Source of the DNA: Caldifarciminota bacterium
GTDB taxonomy: Bacteria > Hydrothermota > UBA3072
Direction: 5' to 3'
DNA: 48,091 bases
Assembly: GCA_016930175.1 (NCBI GenBank)
Contig: JAFGHJ010000020.1
Span: 1 to 48,091, forward strand
The notes beneath the pieces are model-generated. The model ran no database searches. It saw nothing but the letters and a program-made list of their open reading frames with translations, and was not told the origin of the DNA. Position numbers and translations under genes: made by a program. Shown here in pieces: positions 22,909 through 32,038 of this stretch (position 1 is its first letter; the number at the start of each line of letters is the position of its first letter).

Positions 22909-25271
22909 TATTCTTTTTCTTTCAGTTTTAAGCCAGGTATGGCAAGCTTCACGGCTTCCTCGATTCGATTTATAAAATGGAAATTGAGCCCTTTCTTGTA
23001 CTCTTCCGGGATGTCTGCAAGGTCTTTTTCGTTATCCTGGGGTAGTACTACTTTCTTTAGACCAGCCGTTTTGGCCGCCAGAACTTTTTCCTTTACTCCG
23101 CCTATGGGCAGTATTTTACCTCTGAGTGTTATTTCTCCTGTCATTCCGTAGTCAGATGACACTGGTTTTTCAGCAAATATGGATATAAGCGCCACAGATA
23201 GTGTGATTCCCGCCGAAGGCCCGTCTTTTGGTATTGCTCCTTCAGGTATGTGTATGTGAATATCTTTATTCAAGAATTTACTTGGTTCAATATTGAATAT
23301 TCGAGCATTGGATTTAATGTAGGAAAGTGCAGCTCTCGCAGACTCCTTTAAAACTTCTCCTAACTGCCCGGTTAATATTAGTTCTCCTTTCCCTTCCATT
23401 ATTGTTGCTTCTACGAAATGTATTGTTCCTCCCGCAGGCGTCCAGGCAAGGCCGGTTGCGACACCTATAGAAGGCTCTTTTTCTTTTTCTTCACCACGGA
23501 ATCTAATGGAACCGAGATAATTCTCAAGCGATTTTTCGTCAATTTTGAATTTTTTTCCTTCTTCCTTTGCAACCTTTTTTGCTATTTTCCTACAGACTTT
23601 TCCGATTTCTCTTTCAAGATTTCGAACCCCAGCTTCTCTAGTGTAGTTATTTATTATTTTTCTTACAGCTCCGTCAGTAAATTCTATTTGTTTTTTAGTT
23701 AAACCGTTTTCCTTTATTCTTCTTGGAACAAGATATTTATTTGCAATCTTAAATTTATCCGGAGCCGTATAACCAGGCATTCTGATTACTTCCATCCTGT
23801 CTAAAAGCGGGTCCGGTATTGTATCGGTTATATTCGCCGTAGTTATGAACATAATAGAGGAAAGATCAAAAGCTACTTCGAGGAAGTTATCCCTGAAAGT
23901 GTTATTTTGCTCGGGATCGAGTACTTCAAGAAGAGCTGAGGCGGGATCTCCTCTGAAATCTTTTCCGATTTTATCTACTTCGTCCAACATGAAAATAGGA
24001 TTTTTTGTTTTTAGCCTTTTCAAATGTTGGATTATACGTCCCGGGAGTGCTCCTATATATGTCCTCCTGTGACCTCTGATTTCGGCTTCGTCGTGAACAC
24101 CTCCAAGAGATAGTCGGGTAAATTTTCTGCCGAGAGCTCTTGCGATTGATTGTCCCACGGAGGTTTTTCCTACCCCTGGCGGACCTACAAGACATATTAT
24201 AGATCCTTTAGCGTCTTTTTTAAGTTTCCTTACTGAAAGGAATTCTAATATTCTCTCTTTTACATCTTCCAGATCGTGATGATCTTCATTGAGTATTTTT
24301 TCCGCCTTTTTTATATCCAAATTATCTTTGGTTTGCTTCTGCCAGGGCAGATCACACAACCAGTCGAGGTAATTTCTTATGACGTTGTACTCGGGAGAAT
24401 GAGGGGGAATCATTTCTATTCTTTCGAGTTCGGTTCTTGCGGTTTCTTCCGCTTCTTCGCTCATTTTCGCTTTTTTTATACGTTCTTTATATTCTTTAAT
24501 TTGTATAGCTACGGCGTCCTCTTCACCCAACTCCTTTTTTATTTCTTTTAGCTGCTCCCTAAGTATGGCTTTTCTTTGAATATCGGTCAGCTCCTTTTGT
24601 ACCTTACCAGATATTTCTCCCTGTACCTTTGCCCGGGCAAGTTCATCAGATAGTATTTTTATGAGTTTTTCATAGCGGTCTTTTACATCTCGCGTCTGGA
24701 GTAATTCCTGTCGTTCTCTTAAATCTATTTTGAGGTTTCCGCTTATGAAGTCGGCGAGATTTGAAGTATTGTCTATATTGAGAGCAACTGTCGTTATTTC
24801 ATCAGGAAGATAGGGAGAATAGTCAACAAATTCCTTAAAGATGTTAAGAAGTTTATTTTTAACCGGCTCTATCTCTTTTTCGATTATAGGTGCATCTTCT
24901 ACCTTTTCGACTCTTGCCGAAATATAGGGTTTTTCCTGAACTATACTTTGAATTCTTATTCTATTTAACCCTTGAGCAAGAACTCTTATACTTCCGTCAG
25001 GGACTTTTATCATTCTTATGATAGAACCCATTGTCCCGTATTCTTCGATTTCTCCCGGTGCGGGATCTTCAGGAACTTTGCTTAAGAATACCCCCATAAG
25101 TTTATCTTTGTTTAGAGCATCTTCTATCAACTTTATATGGTGTTCTTTTTCCACTGCAATAGGTAGAACCATTGCAGGAAATAAAACTATTTTCCTGAGA
25201 GGCAGTATAGGCAATATTGGAGGAACTTGATAGTCAAGGTCTTCTAAGGCTGCTTTTTCGTTTTCTTGCAT
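22908..25271 (-). CDS. lon: ATP-dependent Lon protease
   Basis: 787 residues, full length, degrading misfolded and regulatory proteins. N-terminal LON substrate domain (PILPLRKIVLFPAMVLPI), AAA+ module with Walker A GPPGVGKT (363-370) and Walker B FMLDEVDK, and the C-terminal protease with the catalytic dyad S686 (PKDGPSAG) and K729. Spacing of 43 between Ser and Lys matches the family. Preceded in the operon by Hsp20, after 9 bases, a natural pairing of chaperone and protease. Confidence 0.98.
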   Translation of the reverse strand: MQENEKAALEDLDYQVPPILPILPLRKIVLFPAMVLPIAVEKEHHIKLIEDALNKDKLMGVFLSKVPEDPAPGEIEEYGTMGSIIRMIKVPDGSIRVLAQGLNRIRIQSIVQEKPYISARVEKVEDAPIIEKEIEPVKNKLLNIFKEFVDYSPYLPDEITTVALNIDNTSNLADFISGNLKIDLRERQELLQTRDVKDRYEKLIKILSDELARAKVQGEISGKVQKELTDIQRKAILREQLKEIKKELGEEDAVAIQIKEYKERIKKAKMSEEAEETARTELERIEMIPPHSPEYNVIRNYLDWLCDLPWQKQTKDNLDIKKAEKILNEDHHDLEDVKERILEFLSVRKLKKDAKGSIICLVGPPGVGKTSVGQSIARALGRKFTRLSLGGVHDEAEIRGHRRTYIGALPGRIIQHLKRLKTKNPIFMLDEVDKIGKDFRGDPASALLEVLDPEQNNTFRDNFLEVAFDLSSIMFITTANITDTIPDPLLDRMEVIRMPGYTAPDKFKIANKYLVPRRIKENGLTKKQIEFTDGAVRKIINNYTREAGVRNLEREIGKVCRKIAKKVAKEEGKKFKIDEKSLENYLGSIRFRGEEKEKEPSIGVATGLAWTPAGGTIHFVEATIMEGKGELILTGQLGEVLKESARAALSYIKSNARIFNIEPSKFLNKDIHIHIPEGAIPKDGPSAGITLSVALISIFAEKPVSSDYGMTGEITLRGKILPIGGVKEKVLAAKTAGLKKVVLPQDNEKDLADIPEEYKKGLNFHFINRIEEAVKLAIPGLKLKEKE

Positions 25272-25280
25272 ATTCTCTCC

Positions 25281-25703
25281 TTATTCGATATCTATTATTC
25301 TTTCTTCTTCTTCTTTGACTTTTGGCAAAGTTATCTGAATAAAACCGTCTTCTTTTTTTACAATAGCTTTTTCCGGGTCTGTAGGATAGGGCAGGTTAAC
25401 TCTTCTTTCGAAAGTCCCAAAAGCTATTTCCATCGAGTAGAAACTTCTCTGCTCTTCAGAGAAAGGGTCCTCTCTTTTTCCGGAAATGGTAAGGATATTA
25501 CGTTCAATTGTTATTTTTATATTCTCCGGTTTAACGCCTGCGGCTTCTATAAGTATGACGAGGGAGTTTTCTTTCTCGAAAATATTTATAAGAGGTTTCC
25601 ATCCACCTTTAAAAGGTATGCCTCTGGAGGGATTCATGAAGTCGTTGAGTAGTAACTCCATATCTCTCTCGAATTTTTTTATTTCATCAAAAATATCACT
25701 CAT
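25281..25703 (-). CDS. Small heat-shock protein (Hsp20 / alpha-crystallin)
   Basis: 140 residues. ATP-independent chaperone that holds unfolded proteins. The alpha-crystallin domain spans about 35-130: INIFEKENSLVILIEAAGVKPE, NILTISGKRE, GTFERRVNLPYPTDPEKA and GFIQITLPK. A short charged C-terminal tail is present, without a clear IxI motif apart from RIIDIE. Overlaps the SAM hydrolase gene by 8 bases. No CIRCE or other heat-shock operator is visible nearby. Confidence 0.94.
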   Translation of the reverse strand: MSDIFDEIKKFERDMELLLNDFMNPSRGIPFKGGWKPLINIFEKENSLVILIEAAGVKPENIKITIERNILTISGKREDPFSEEQRSFYSMEIAFGTFERRVNLPYPTDPEKAIVKKEDGFIQITLPKVKEEEERIIDIE

Positions 25704-26454
25704 TCTTCCCCCTCAAAATAATTTTCTCTCCTACTTGAGAGTTTAAAAAAGAGGCGGCATTTCCTCTGTTCAAGCATACTTCCAGAGTTTTAAACCCACT
25801 ATTTATAAGTGCGATGGGCCTATCCTTACTGCCTTCTGAGTATTTTCTTGATAGATTTCGTATTTTAATATCTTTTATTACAATTTCAACGTCGCCTTGG
25901 GGAACTTGCTCTTCTTTAATGTTTGAAATCAGATTGCCAAATTTATCTATATAAATAATTTCACCGATTGTTTTATTGTTTTTTAATAGAGGAAAAGGTT
26001 CTTTTATCCTAACTGGATCTGTTATTCGGTTTCCCAGATTTTCTGCTTTTTCTCCCGAGGCGAGCCTGGCGGCGACTTCGGCAAATACATCCCTTCCGTC
26101 AAAAGTGTTTGATTTTTTGCCGATTTCTTTTTTGATTTCAAAGGTTTCAGAGAGAATTGGGGTCAGAACTCCGTTATCAGGCCCCACAAAGAAATGTTCT
26201 TTTTTAATGGAAAAAATAGCCCTTCTACCACTTCCGACTGTTGGGTCTACGACTACAAGATGTACACTACCGGTAGGGAAATATTGATATGAATTCTCTA
26301 TGATAAAAGAAGCAGTTGATAAATCGCCGACCTTGAGCTGGTTAGCAATATCTATGCAGGTTATATCGGGATTTATTCTTAGTATAGCCCCTTTTACCAT
26401 TGCCACATAGGGATCTTCAATACCGAAATCCGTTGTGAATGTTACTATTGGCAT
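25696..26454 (-). CDS. SAM hydroxide adenosyltransferase family protein (DUF62)
   Basis: Family that hydrolyses SAM to adenosine and methionine, related to the fluorinase. Signatures: TFTTDFGIEDPYVAMVKG, the conserved VVDPTVGSGRR, FVGPDNGVLTP, IYIDKFGNLISNI and ALINSGFKTLEVCLNRGNA. The start chosen is ATG 26454 (252 residues); a TTG 27 bases further upstream lies in the likely -10 region. First gene of the nine-gene minus operon and starts without an evident ribosome site. Confidence 0.9.
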   Translation of the reverse strand: MPIVTFTTDFGIEDPYVAMVKGAILRINPDITCIDIANQLKVGDLSTASFIIENSYQYFPTGSVHLVVVDPTVGSGRRAIFSIKKEHFFVGPDNGVLTPILSETFEIKKEIGKKSNTFDGRDVFAEVAARLASGEKAENLGNRITDPVRIKEPFPLLKNNKTIGEIIYIDKFGNLISNIKEEQVPQGDVEIVIKDIKIRNLSRKYSEGSKDRPIALINSGFKTLEVCLNRGNAASFLNSQVGEKIILRGKNE

Positions 26455-26460
26455 ACCTAA

Positions 26461-26488
26461 AATATATAGCGGAAAAAGCAATACGCAA
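26461..26488 (-). promoter_or_regulatory. Possible leaderless promoter of the minus-strand operon
   Basis: On minus: TTGCGT (26488-26483), 16 bases, TATATT (26466-26461), then six bases to ATG 26454. Same geometry as the lysS promoter, but the -35 matches consensus at only three of six positions. Confidence 0.4.
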
Positions 26489-26992
26489 GGGTACGCCGTG
26501 CAACTTTACCGGCTTCTAAATTGATATCACGGAGATGGTTATTATGCAGAAATCTCACCACAGAACGGGCAGCGAATCAAGAAAAAAATTGCGCTCTTTA
26601 TCTGCCCGAAATCCTAAAGAATGTTCTTACGCAGGAGCACAAAAAACCACAGAGAAGAAATCCTTTAGAATCGTAAACCATTTGTTGCTTTATATGTAAA
26701 ATTTTATTTACGCAATAAATTATGCCGTGAGTCTCGTGCTGAATTTTTCTCGAGATGAGAAAAGCCCTATGGAATATAAGATATTTAAAATCAGTATCTT
26801 ATTGCCTTTAGGCTGTCGCCTTTTTGGTGAGATCTGTAACGGGAGAATATCTAACGCTGCAATCAATTTTTTGTTTTTTCTCTTACTTTTCCTGCCCTTT
26901 TTGCATAAAATGTGTAATTAAAATTTTACAAAGACAATAAAAAGCAACAGTCTCTTTGTGTTAAGGCTTTATAAATCAAATATTTAGCATTT
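26489..26992. other. Intergenic region between divergent units
   Basis: About 500 AT-rich bases. Holds a long imperfect hairpin with perfect ends CGGGCAG (26566-26572) and CTGCCCG (26602-26608), and word-type repeat fragments such as CTCACCACAGAAC and AAACCACAGAGAAG. A 64-codon ORF at 26727-26921 has no ribosome site or family features and is not called. Confidence 0.6.
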
Positions 26993-27008
26993 TGGAACGG
27001 TTTTTGTA
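26993..27008 (+). promoter_or_regulatory. Possible sigma-54-like promoter
   Basis: TGGAACG, four bases, TTGTA. Same TGGAACG box and spacing as 16049-16064, but the invariant GC of the -12 box is GT. Predicted start coincides with ATG 27018. Confidence 0.25.
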
Positions 27009-27017
27009 TTTGTAAAT

Positions 27018-27458
27018 ATGAGGTTACAGATTATGTATATTTTTATTGTTTTAATGTTAATGGGAGTAAAATCAAATGGGACGGCGACGTTGAGTTTTAT
27101 TTTTCCTGCAGAGCAGGAAGAAGAGATTTTTATTGAAACAGAAAAAATTAGCGAGCCGTTAGTTAGTGTTAGTGGGGTTGTGGAGAATGATGGGGTCCTT
27201 GAAATTGATTTGGTTTCTCGTGAAGAGCTTGAGATTAGCTTTGATGTTCTCTACGATGATGGCTCGATTGAAAGTTATGCTTCTGATTTTATTGATGGTT
27301 TTAGAAAATTGAAAGTCCCGGTTGTTCTTAGTGGTTCACGGAGAAAGATAAGGTGGGTAAATATTTTTTGGGAAGGGGATAGTTTGGTAATTTTTAATGT
27401 TACAAATGAAAAATTTTCCGATCTGCTTTGTGCTTATCAAAATAATAAAAATAATTAA
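27018..27458 (+). CDS. Small secreted protein of unknown function
   Basis: 146 residues. A hydrophobic N-terminus (MRLQIMYIFIVLMLMGVKSN) looks like a signal peptide or anchor. The mature part is acidic and predicted mostly beta: ISEPLVSVSGVVENDGVLEI, then ELEISFDVLYDDGSIESY and RRKIRWVNIFWEGDSLVIF. I do not recognise a family. No Shine-Dalgarno sequence precedes the ATG. Codon use and frame look real. It stands alone, 143 bases before the next promoter. Confidence 0.65.
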   Translation: MRLQIMYIFIVLMLMGVKSNGTATLSFIFPAEQEEEIFIETEKISEPLVSVSGVVENDGVLEIDLVSREELEISFDVLYDDGSIESYASDFIDGFRKLKVPVVLSGSRRKIRWVNIFWEGDSLVIFNVTNEKFSDLLCAYQNNKNN

Positions 27459-27600
27459 ACCTGCATTATCTTAACTTCCTTTTTTTAGTCTTTTACCTAA
27501 TAAATATATAAATTGCTAAATTGTCGATACGCTATTTTTAGCTGTATTTTTTTCTTTTTGACGTATTGAAAAAATATTATTGTTGGAGCTATTATAACCA

Positions 27601-27628
27601 TTGACAAAAATGATATTCTTTTTATATT
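27601..27628 (+). promoter_or_regulatory. Promoter of the TPR/poly-Glu-pepP-efp-crp unit
   Basis: Perfect TTGACA at 27601-27606, 16-base spacer, TATATT at 27623-27628. Leader of about 25 bases with an AGAGGGG ribosome site before ATG 27658. Confidence 0.7.
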
Positions 27629-27657
27629 TTATATTAAGTATTAAAGAGGGGATTACA

Positions 27658-29403
27658 ATGAATAATGATTTAAAAAGAATAAAAGAAAGAATGGAAAGGG
27701 ATCCAAATTCGCTGCTTTTTGCCCAATATGCTGATCTTTTAAGAAGAGAGGGGAAAATAGAAGAGGCGATAAAAGTCGCAGAAGAGGGTGTAAAGAAACA
27801 TCCGGAATATGCGACTGGTTTTTTGGTTCTCGGTAGATGTTACAATAAAAAGGGAGAGATGGATAAAGCGGTACGGAACCTGGAAAAAGCTACAAGTCTT
27901 GACAAGCAGAGTATTATAGCCTTACAGGAGCTTAGTAAACTTTACGTAAAATCAGGGGATAAGGAAAACGCAAAGAAAACACTCAAGAAACAACTTGAAC
28001 TTGATCCTTTAGATAGAGAAGCGAAAAAATTATTAAGGGAAATAGAGGAAGAGAAGTCTGAAGATAGTGTTGGAAGCTTATCTTCTTTTTTTGAAGAGGA
28101 ACTCAGTAAAGAAGAGGAAGAGTCCTTTGGAGAAGAAGAAATTTCTGAAGTTGAGTCCGGTTTAGAAGGAGAGGATGAAATAGAAGAGGACGAGTTTTTT
28201 GAAGCAGGAGAAAAAGAAGAAGATAAAGAAGCAGATGAAGAGATCGATATTCAAAGTATTTCAAGTGAAGAATTCGAAACGAAAGAAGAGAATGAAGAGG
28301 AACGAGAAGAAGAGGAAGAAGAGGTGGATGAAGAAGATTTTTCAGAAGAAGATTTTTTTGGTATTGGAGAAGTAGATACCGAGAAAAAAGAACAAGTATC
28401 GGTAGAAGATGAGGGTTGGGAGGAATTAGAGGAGGAAGAAGTTAAAGATGAGGATTGGGAAGAAGAAATAATCGAAGGTCAAGGTTGGGAAGAGGAAAAG
28501 GAAGTAAAAGATGAAGATTGGGAAGAAGCGGAAGAATTAAAGGAGACAGAAGAGGTAGAATTAGATGCAGATGAGAAAGGGGCAGAAGAGGAAGAGGGGG
28601 AAGAATTGGTTGAAGAAGAAGAGGAAGAAGAAGAGGAAGAGGAAGAGGAAGAGGAAGAAGAAGAAGAAGAAGAAGAAGAAGAGGTTATGGGTGTAGAATC
28701 AGGTGGAGACGAGGATAAGGAAGAAAAATGGGAGGAGGGAACGGAAGATGAAAGCGGTGGCTGGGAAGAGGAAGAAAAGAAAGGAATAGAAATTGGTGAT
28801 TTTTTTGGTAAAGAAGTAGACGAAGAAAAAGAAATAGAGGAATCTATCGAAGAATCGCCGGAAAGTGAAGAAGAAGCAGCCGAGGTAGAATTCTTAGAAG
28901 AAAAGGAGTCTTTTGAATTCGAAGAAGAGGAGGAAGAGGAGAAAGAAGAAGAAAAAGAGGATATAGAATTTGCTGAAGAAGGGTTAGAGGAGTTTGGAGA
29001 CGAGACCTCCGAAGCAGAAAAAGAAGAAGAGATTGCTTTAAAAGAGGATGAGAAAAGTCTTAAAGAACTTGGAGGTGTTTACGAAAGCCACGGATTTAAA
29101 GAAAAAGCTTTAAAGGTTTATGAGAAACTTTATGAAATCAACAAGAGCGAAGAGATAAAGGAAAAAATTGAACGAATTAAAAGGTCTGAAAAAGGCGACA
29201 TTTTAGATTTGGAAAATGAAGAAGTGCAGGCGGAAGGAGGAAGTTTGTTTTCGGAGTTTGATAAAAAAGCTCCGATAGAAATGGAAGAAGATAAGGGGGA
29301 TATAGTAGAAGATAAAAAGAATAAGGAAAAGGGTGGGGATGAAGAGGTTGACGATAGTTTTCGCGAATGGATTGACGGCTTAGGTGGGGCTTCAAGTGAA
29401 TGA
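27658..29403 (+). CDS. TPR protein with very long glutamate-rich region
   Basis: 581 residues. Residues 1-125 hold about three TPR repeats (SLLFAQYADLLRREGKIEEA, KHPEYATGFLVLGRCYNKKG). Residues about 130-460 are almost wholly acidic low complexity, with recurring GWEEE / DEDWEE units and one run of 24 Glu (28612-28683). A last TPR-like helix pair follows (LKELGGVYESHGFKEKALKV), then a tail ending FREWIDGL. No signal peptide, so cytoplasmic. The start is ATG 27658 behind a good ribosome site; an in-frame ATG-like start earlier lies in the promoter. Function unknown. The middle must be extended and highly negative. First in an operon with pepP, efp and crp-like genes. Confidence 0.85.
   Translation: MNNDLKRIKERMERDPNSLLFAQYADLLRREGKIEEAIKVAEEGVKKHPEYATGFLVLGRCYNKKGEMDKAVRNLEKATSLDKQSIIALQELSKLYVKSGDKENAKKTLKKQLELDPLDREAKKLLREIEEEKSEDSVGSLSSFFEEELSKEEEESFGEEEISEVESGLEGEDEIEEDEFFEAGEKEEDKEADEEIDIQSISSEEFETKEENEEEREEEEEEVDEEDFSEEDFFGIGEVDTEKKEQVSVEDEGWEELEEEEVKDEDWEEEIIEGQGWEEEKEVKDEDWEEAEELKETEEVELDADEKGAEEEEGEELVEEEEEEEEEEEEEEEEEEEEEEEEVMGVESGGDEDKEEKWEEGTEDESGGWEEEEKKGIEIGDFFGKEVDEEKEIEESIEESPESEEEAAEVEFLEEKESFEFEEEEEEEKEEEKEDIEFAEEGLEEFGDETSEAEKEEEIALKEDEKSLKELGGVYESHGFKEKALKVYEKLYEINKSEEIKEKIERIKRSEKGDILDLENEEVQAEGGSLFSEFDKKAPIEMEEDKGDIVEDKKNKEKGGDEEVDDSFREWIDGLGGASSE
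28612..28683 (+). repeat. GAA/GAG trinucleotide run encoding 24 Glu
   Basis: 72 bases made only of GAA and GAG codons inside the TPR protein gene. The last part is a pure GAA run, prone to slippage by whole codons without breaking the frame. Confidence 0.9.
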
Positions 29404-30463
29404 TAGAATAACAAAATTACAAAACCAATTTAAAGAAAAAAACATCGATTGTTTTCTTGTAACCTCTAAAGAAAACATTTTTTATTTAACGGGCTTTACA
29501 GGTGATTCCGGTCTTCTGTTTATAGCTCCCAGGAAAGCTCTATTAATAACCGATTACAGGTTTCAGGGTGAGATAGTTGACAAAGTTAAGAACTCTGATG
29601 TCTGTGTTACAAGAAAGGCTTACATAGAAGAACTTTCGTCGCACCGTATAGCAAAAAGAAAGAGCAGGATAGGATTTGAAGCCACAGACATAAGCTATGG
29701 TCTTTATTGGGAGTTAAGAAAAAAGTTTGATTGGCTCAAATTTAAAAGTTTTGATTCTTTTGTAGAGGATTTAAGAATAACGAAAACTAAAGAGGAAATT
29801 GGTAAAATAAAAAAGGCATGCGGTATATTGGATAAATCTTTTGAGGAAGCCATCTCTTATATAAAAGAAGGGGTAACAGAAACGGATATTGCCATTGAAC
29901 TTGAGTATAGAATGAAAAAAGCCGGTGGAGAGAAGCTCGCATTTGAAACTATCGTTGCGTCAGGTTATCGTTCTTCAATACCACATGGGGTGGCATCGAA
30001 TAAAAAGATTAAGAAGGGTGAGTTTATTACAATTGATTTTGGTACCACTTATGAGTGGTATAACTCTGATATTACCAGAACAGCTTTTTTAGGCACGCCT
30101 ACAAAGAAAGATAAGGAGATTTATGAGACAGTATATAACGCACAGAAGCTTGCTATCGAATCTGTGAAGGAAAATATGCGAACCAGGGATCTGGATAAAA
30201 TAGCAAGAGATTTTATATCCAAGAGCGGTTTTGGAGATTATTTTTCTCACTCTTTGGGTCATGGAGTAGGATTGGGAGTACATGAGAAGCCCAGTATTTC
30301 TAAAAAAGACAAACATTCTTTAAAAAAGGGGATGGTTTTTACTATAGAGCCTGGGATATATATACCGGGTTATCAGGGGGTCAGAATAGAAGATACAATT
30401 GCTTTGGAGGGCAGTAACCCTACTTTATTAACCAATTCTAAAAGAGAATTAATGGTTCTATAA
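29396..30463 (+). CDS. M24 metallopeptidase, Xaa-Pro aminopeptidase/dipeptidase type
   Basis: 355 residues. An N-terminal creatinase-like domain (NIFYLTGFTGDSG) precedes the pita-bread catalytic domain. Metal ligands are visible: Asp in ITIDFGTTYEWYNSDITRT (both), His in HSLGHGVGLGVHEKP, and Glu in TIEPGIYIPG and GVRIEDTIAL. Removes residues next to proline from peptides. Start taken as GTG 29396, six bases after GGTGGGG and overlapping the upstream stop by 8 bases. Followed after two bases by efp, a frequent bacterial pairing. Confidence 0.93.
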   Translation: MNDRITKLQNQFKEKNIDCFLVTSKENIFYLTGFTGDSGLLFIAPRKALLITDYRFQGEIVDKVKNSDVCVTRKAYIEELSSHRIAKRKSRIGFEATDISYGLYWELRKKFDWLKFKSFDSFVEDLRITKTKEEIGKIKKACGILDKSFEEAISYIKEGVTETDIAIELEYRMKKAGGEKLAFETIVASGYRSSIPHGVASNKKIKKGEFITIDFGTTYEWYNSDITRTAFLGTPTKKDKEIYETVYNAQKLAIESVKENMRTRDLDKIARDFISKSGFGDYFSHSLGHGVGLGVHEKPSISKKDKHSLKKGMVFTIEPGIYIPGYQGVRIEDTIALEGSNPTLLTNSKRELMVL

Positions 30464-30465
30464 AT

Positions 30466-31026
30466 ATGGCTACTATATCCGATATAAATAAAGGTACAAT
30501 TTTAAGATATGAAGGTTCCATATACGAAATAATCGAGTTTCTTCATGTTAAGCCGGGAAAAGGGCAGGCTTTCGTAAGGACAAAAATGAAAGATTTGGAA
30601 AACGGTGCAACAATTAGCAAAAATTTTAAAAAAGGTGACAATTTTGATATAGTTACCCTTGAAGAAAAAGAAGTCCAGTTTTTATACAAAGATAAAGGTG
30701 AGTTTCATTTCATGGATCTTGAGACTTATGAACAGTATCCTATTGGTGAAAAAATTCTGGGAGAGTCCAGTTTGTACTTGAAAGAAAATATGAGATGCGG
30801 GTTAAGAATTTCAGAGGGTAAAATACTAGGTATTACTATTCCCAACTTTGTCAATCTCAAGATAACTTCAACCGAACCAGGAGTAAGAGGTAATACGGCT
30901 CAGGGAGGTTCCAAACCAGCTGTACTCGAGACCGGTCTAAAAGTTAAGGTTCCCTTGTTTCTTAAAGAGGGAGAAGAAATTGTTATAGATACGAGAACTG
31001 GTGAATATATAGAAAGAAAATCATAA
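30466..31026 (+). CDS. efp: Elongation factor P
   Basis: 186 residues, full length, three beta-barrel domains. Relieves ribosome stalling at polyproline. The tip loop is HVKPGKGQAFVR with K32 at the modified position, so a lysine-modifying or unmodified type is expected rather than the arginine type. Other signatures are TISKNFKKGD and the C-terminal signature GVRGNTAQGGSKPAVLETGL. It directly follows the peptidase gene. Confidence 0.98.
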   Translation: MATISDINKGTILRYEGSIYEIIEFLHVKPGKGQAFVRTKMKDLENGATISKNFKKGDNFDIVTLEEKEVQFLYKDKGEFHFMDLETYEQYPIGEKILGESSLYLKENMRCGLRISEGKILGITIPNFVNLKITSTEPGVRGNTAQGGSKPAVLETGLKVKVPLFLKEGEEIVIDTRTGEYIERKS

Positions 31027-31035
31027 GGAGGATGT

Positions 31036-31671
31036 ATGGAAAAGGTGAATGAAAGTATTGGTTATGAGAAGCATTTAAGGAGTGGGGAAGTCCTATTCAA
31101 AGAAGGAGCCACGGGAGATGAGATGTACCTTATCAGGTCCGGTAAGATTAGAATTATGAAAGACCTGGAAGGCACGAAAAAAACACTGGCCGTTATCGGC
31201 GAAGGTGAATTTTTTGGCGAAATGGCTCTCTTAGATAAGAGACCTCGTTCTGCTTCTGCAATTGCTGAAACTGATGCAAAACTTATTATTGTGGATAGAA
31301 ATGCGTTTTTAAGTTCGGTTAATAAGAATCCTTTTATAAAATATATTATTGAGACTCTGACTACGCGTTTGAGAAAAACAAACAATATGTTGAAGTATTT
31401 TTCGGTTCCTAATGAAAAAATTCGATTCCTTTTGTTTGTTAAAGATCGATTGAGTAAGAATGAAGAGGGTGATATGGATACAGGTTTAGATGCGGATGGA
31501 AAAGAAATAGCTGAAGTTACGGGAGTGCCTTTAGATAAAATAAAAGAATATCTGAAAGAATTGAAGGAATATAATATTGCCAGTCTCGATGGTAATCTTG
31601 TGATAAAATCTCCTCAGAAGTTCGAAAAATACGAAGAGTATATTACGCTTCAGGAAGAATTCAGAAGATAA
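31036..31671 (+). CDS. Crp/Fnr-family cyclic-nucleotide-binding regulator
   Basis: 211 residues. The cNMP-binding beta-roll (about 10-120) contains GEFFGEMALLDKRPRSASA, the phosphate-binding cassette with Glu, Arg and Ser as in cAMP-binding proteins. A dimer helix (TLTTRLRKTNNMLKYFS) follows, then a winged-helix region (EIAEVTGVPLDKIKEYLKEL) that is weakly conserved compared with Crp. AAGGAGG precedes the ATG. Last gene of its operon. The CYTH protein at 10024 could supply a cyclic nucleotide, but that link is only a guess. Confidence 0.87.
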   Translation: MEKVNESIGYEKHLRSGEVLFKEGATGDEMYLIRSGKIRIMKDLEGTKKTLAVIGEGEFFGEMALLDKRPRSASAIAETDAKLIIVDRNAFLSSVNKNPFIKYIIETLTTRLRKTNNMLKYFSVPNEKIRFLLFVKDRLSKNEEGDMDTGLDADGKEIAEVTGVPLDKIKEYLKELKEYNIASLDGNLVIKSPQKFEKYEEYITLQEEFRR

Positions 31672-31684
31672 ACAGTAATAATTT

Positions 31685-31905
31685 AACCACAGAGTACACA
31701 GAGAAAAGAAACGCACAGAGAGCACAGAGAAAACAACAAAATTATATTTATTTTGTTTAAAACCCCACCCATCCCCAAAAGAATATTGAACCACAAAGTC
31801 CACAAAGAGCTCAAGGATTTTAAACTGTTGGTCTGATGGTCAGTTAGTCCGTTAGTCTGTTTTTTTTTACACACCAACACACCAACCCACTAACACACGA
31901 ACAAA
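31685..31905. repeat. Intergenic repeat-word cluster between convergent genes
   Basis: Left part: AACCACAGAGTACACAGAG-like words repeated, an AT core, CCCCACCCATCCCC, then GAACCACAAAGTCCACAAAG. Right part: GGTCTGATGGTCAGTTAGTC, a T-run, then ACACCAACACACCAACCC, in near-inverted arrangement. No gene is present in 31672-32038. Confidence 0.6.
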
Positions 31906-31950
31906 GTTCAAGTTGTAACCCTAAACTATAGTTCACAAGGTATGTTGAAA

Positions 31951-31997
31951 ATAAAAAACTCTGGAGCCAAAGCATTTAAAACTTCAACTCCAGAGTT
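31951..31997 (-). terminator. Rho-independent terminator of the FG-GAP gene
   Basis: Perfect 10-bp stem AACTCTGGAG (31957-31966) / CTCCAGAGTT (31988-31997) with a 21-base loop; on minus it is followed by a run of T (31956-31951). Lies 42 bases after the stop codon. Confidence 0.9.
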
Positions 31998-32038
31998 AAT
32001 CTTAGCCTTTGTTCAGGCTTATATACCGCAGAATTTGT

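Noticed and set aside
26689-26860. Riboswitch-like leader
   Set aside because: Some short stems can be drawn, but no known riboswitch core was recognised and no gene start follows closely.
26727-26921. 64-codon ORF between the divergent units
   Set aside because: No ribosome site, no family features, overlaps AT-rich non-coding DNA.
28612-28683. Assembly artefact in the poly-Glu run
   Set aside because: GAA and GAG are mixed irregularly and the frame continues correctly into a TPR-like end, as expected for a genuine coding repeat.
31685-31905. Possible CRISPR array
   Set aside because: Repeats are short, variable words without regular repeat length or unique spacers of constant size; no cas genes in the window.
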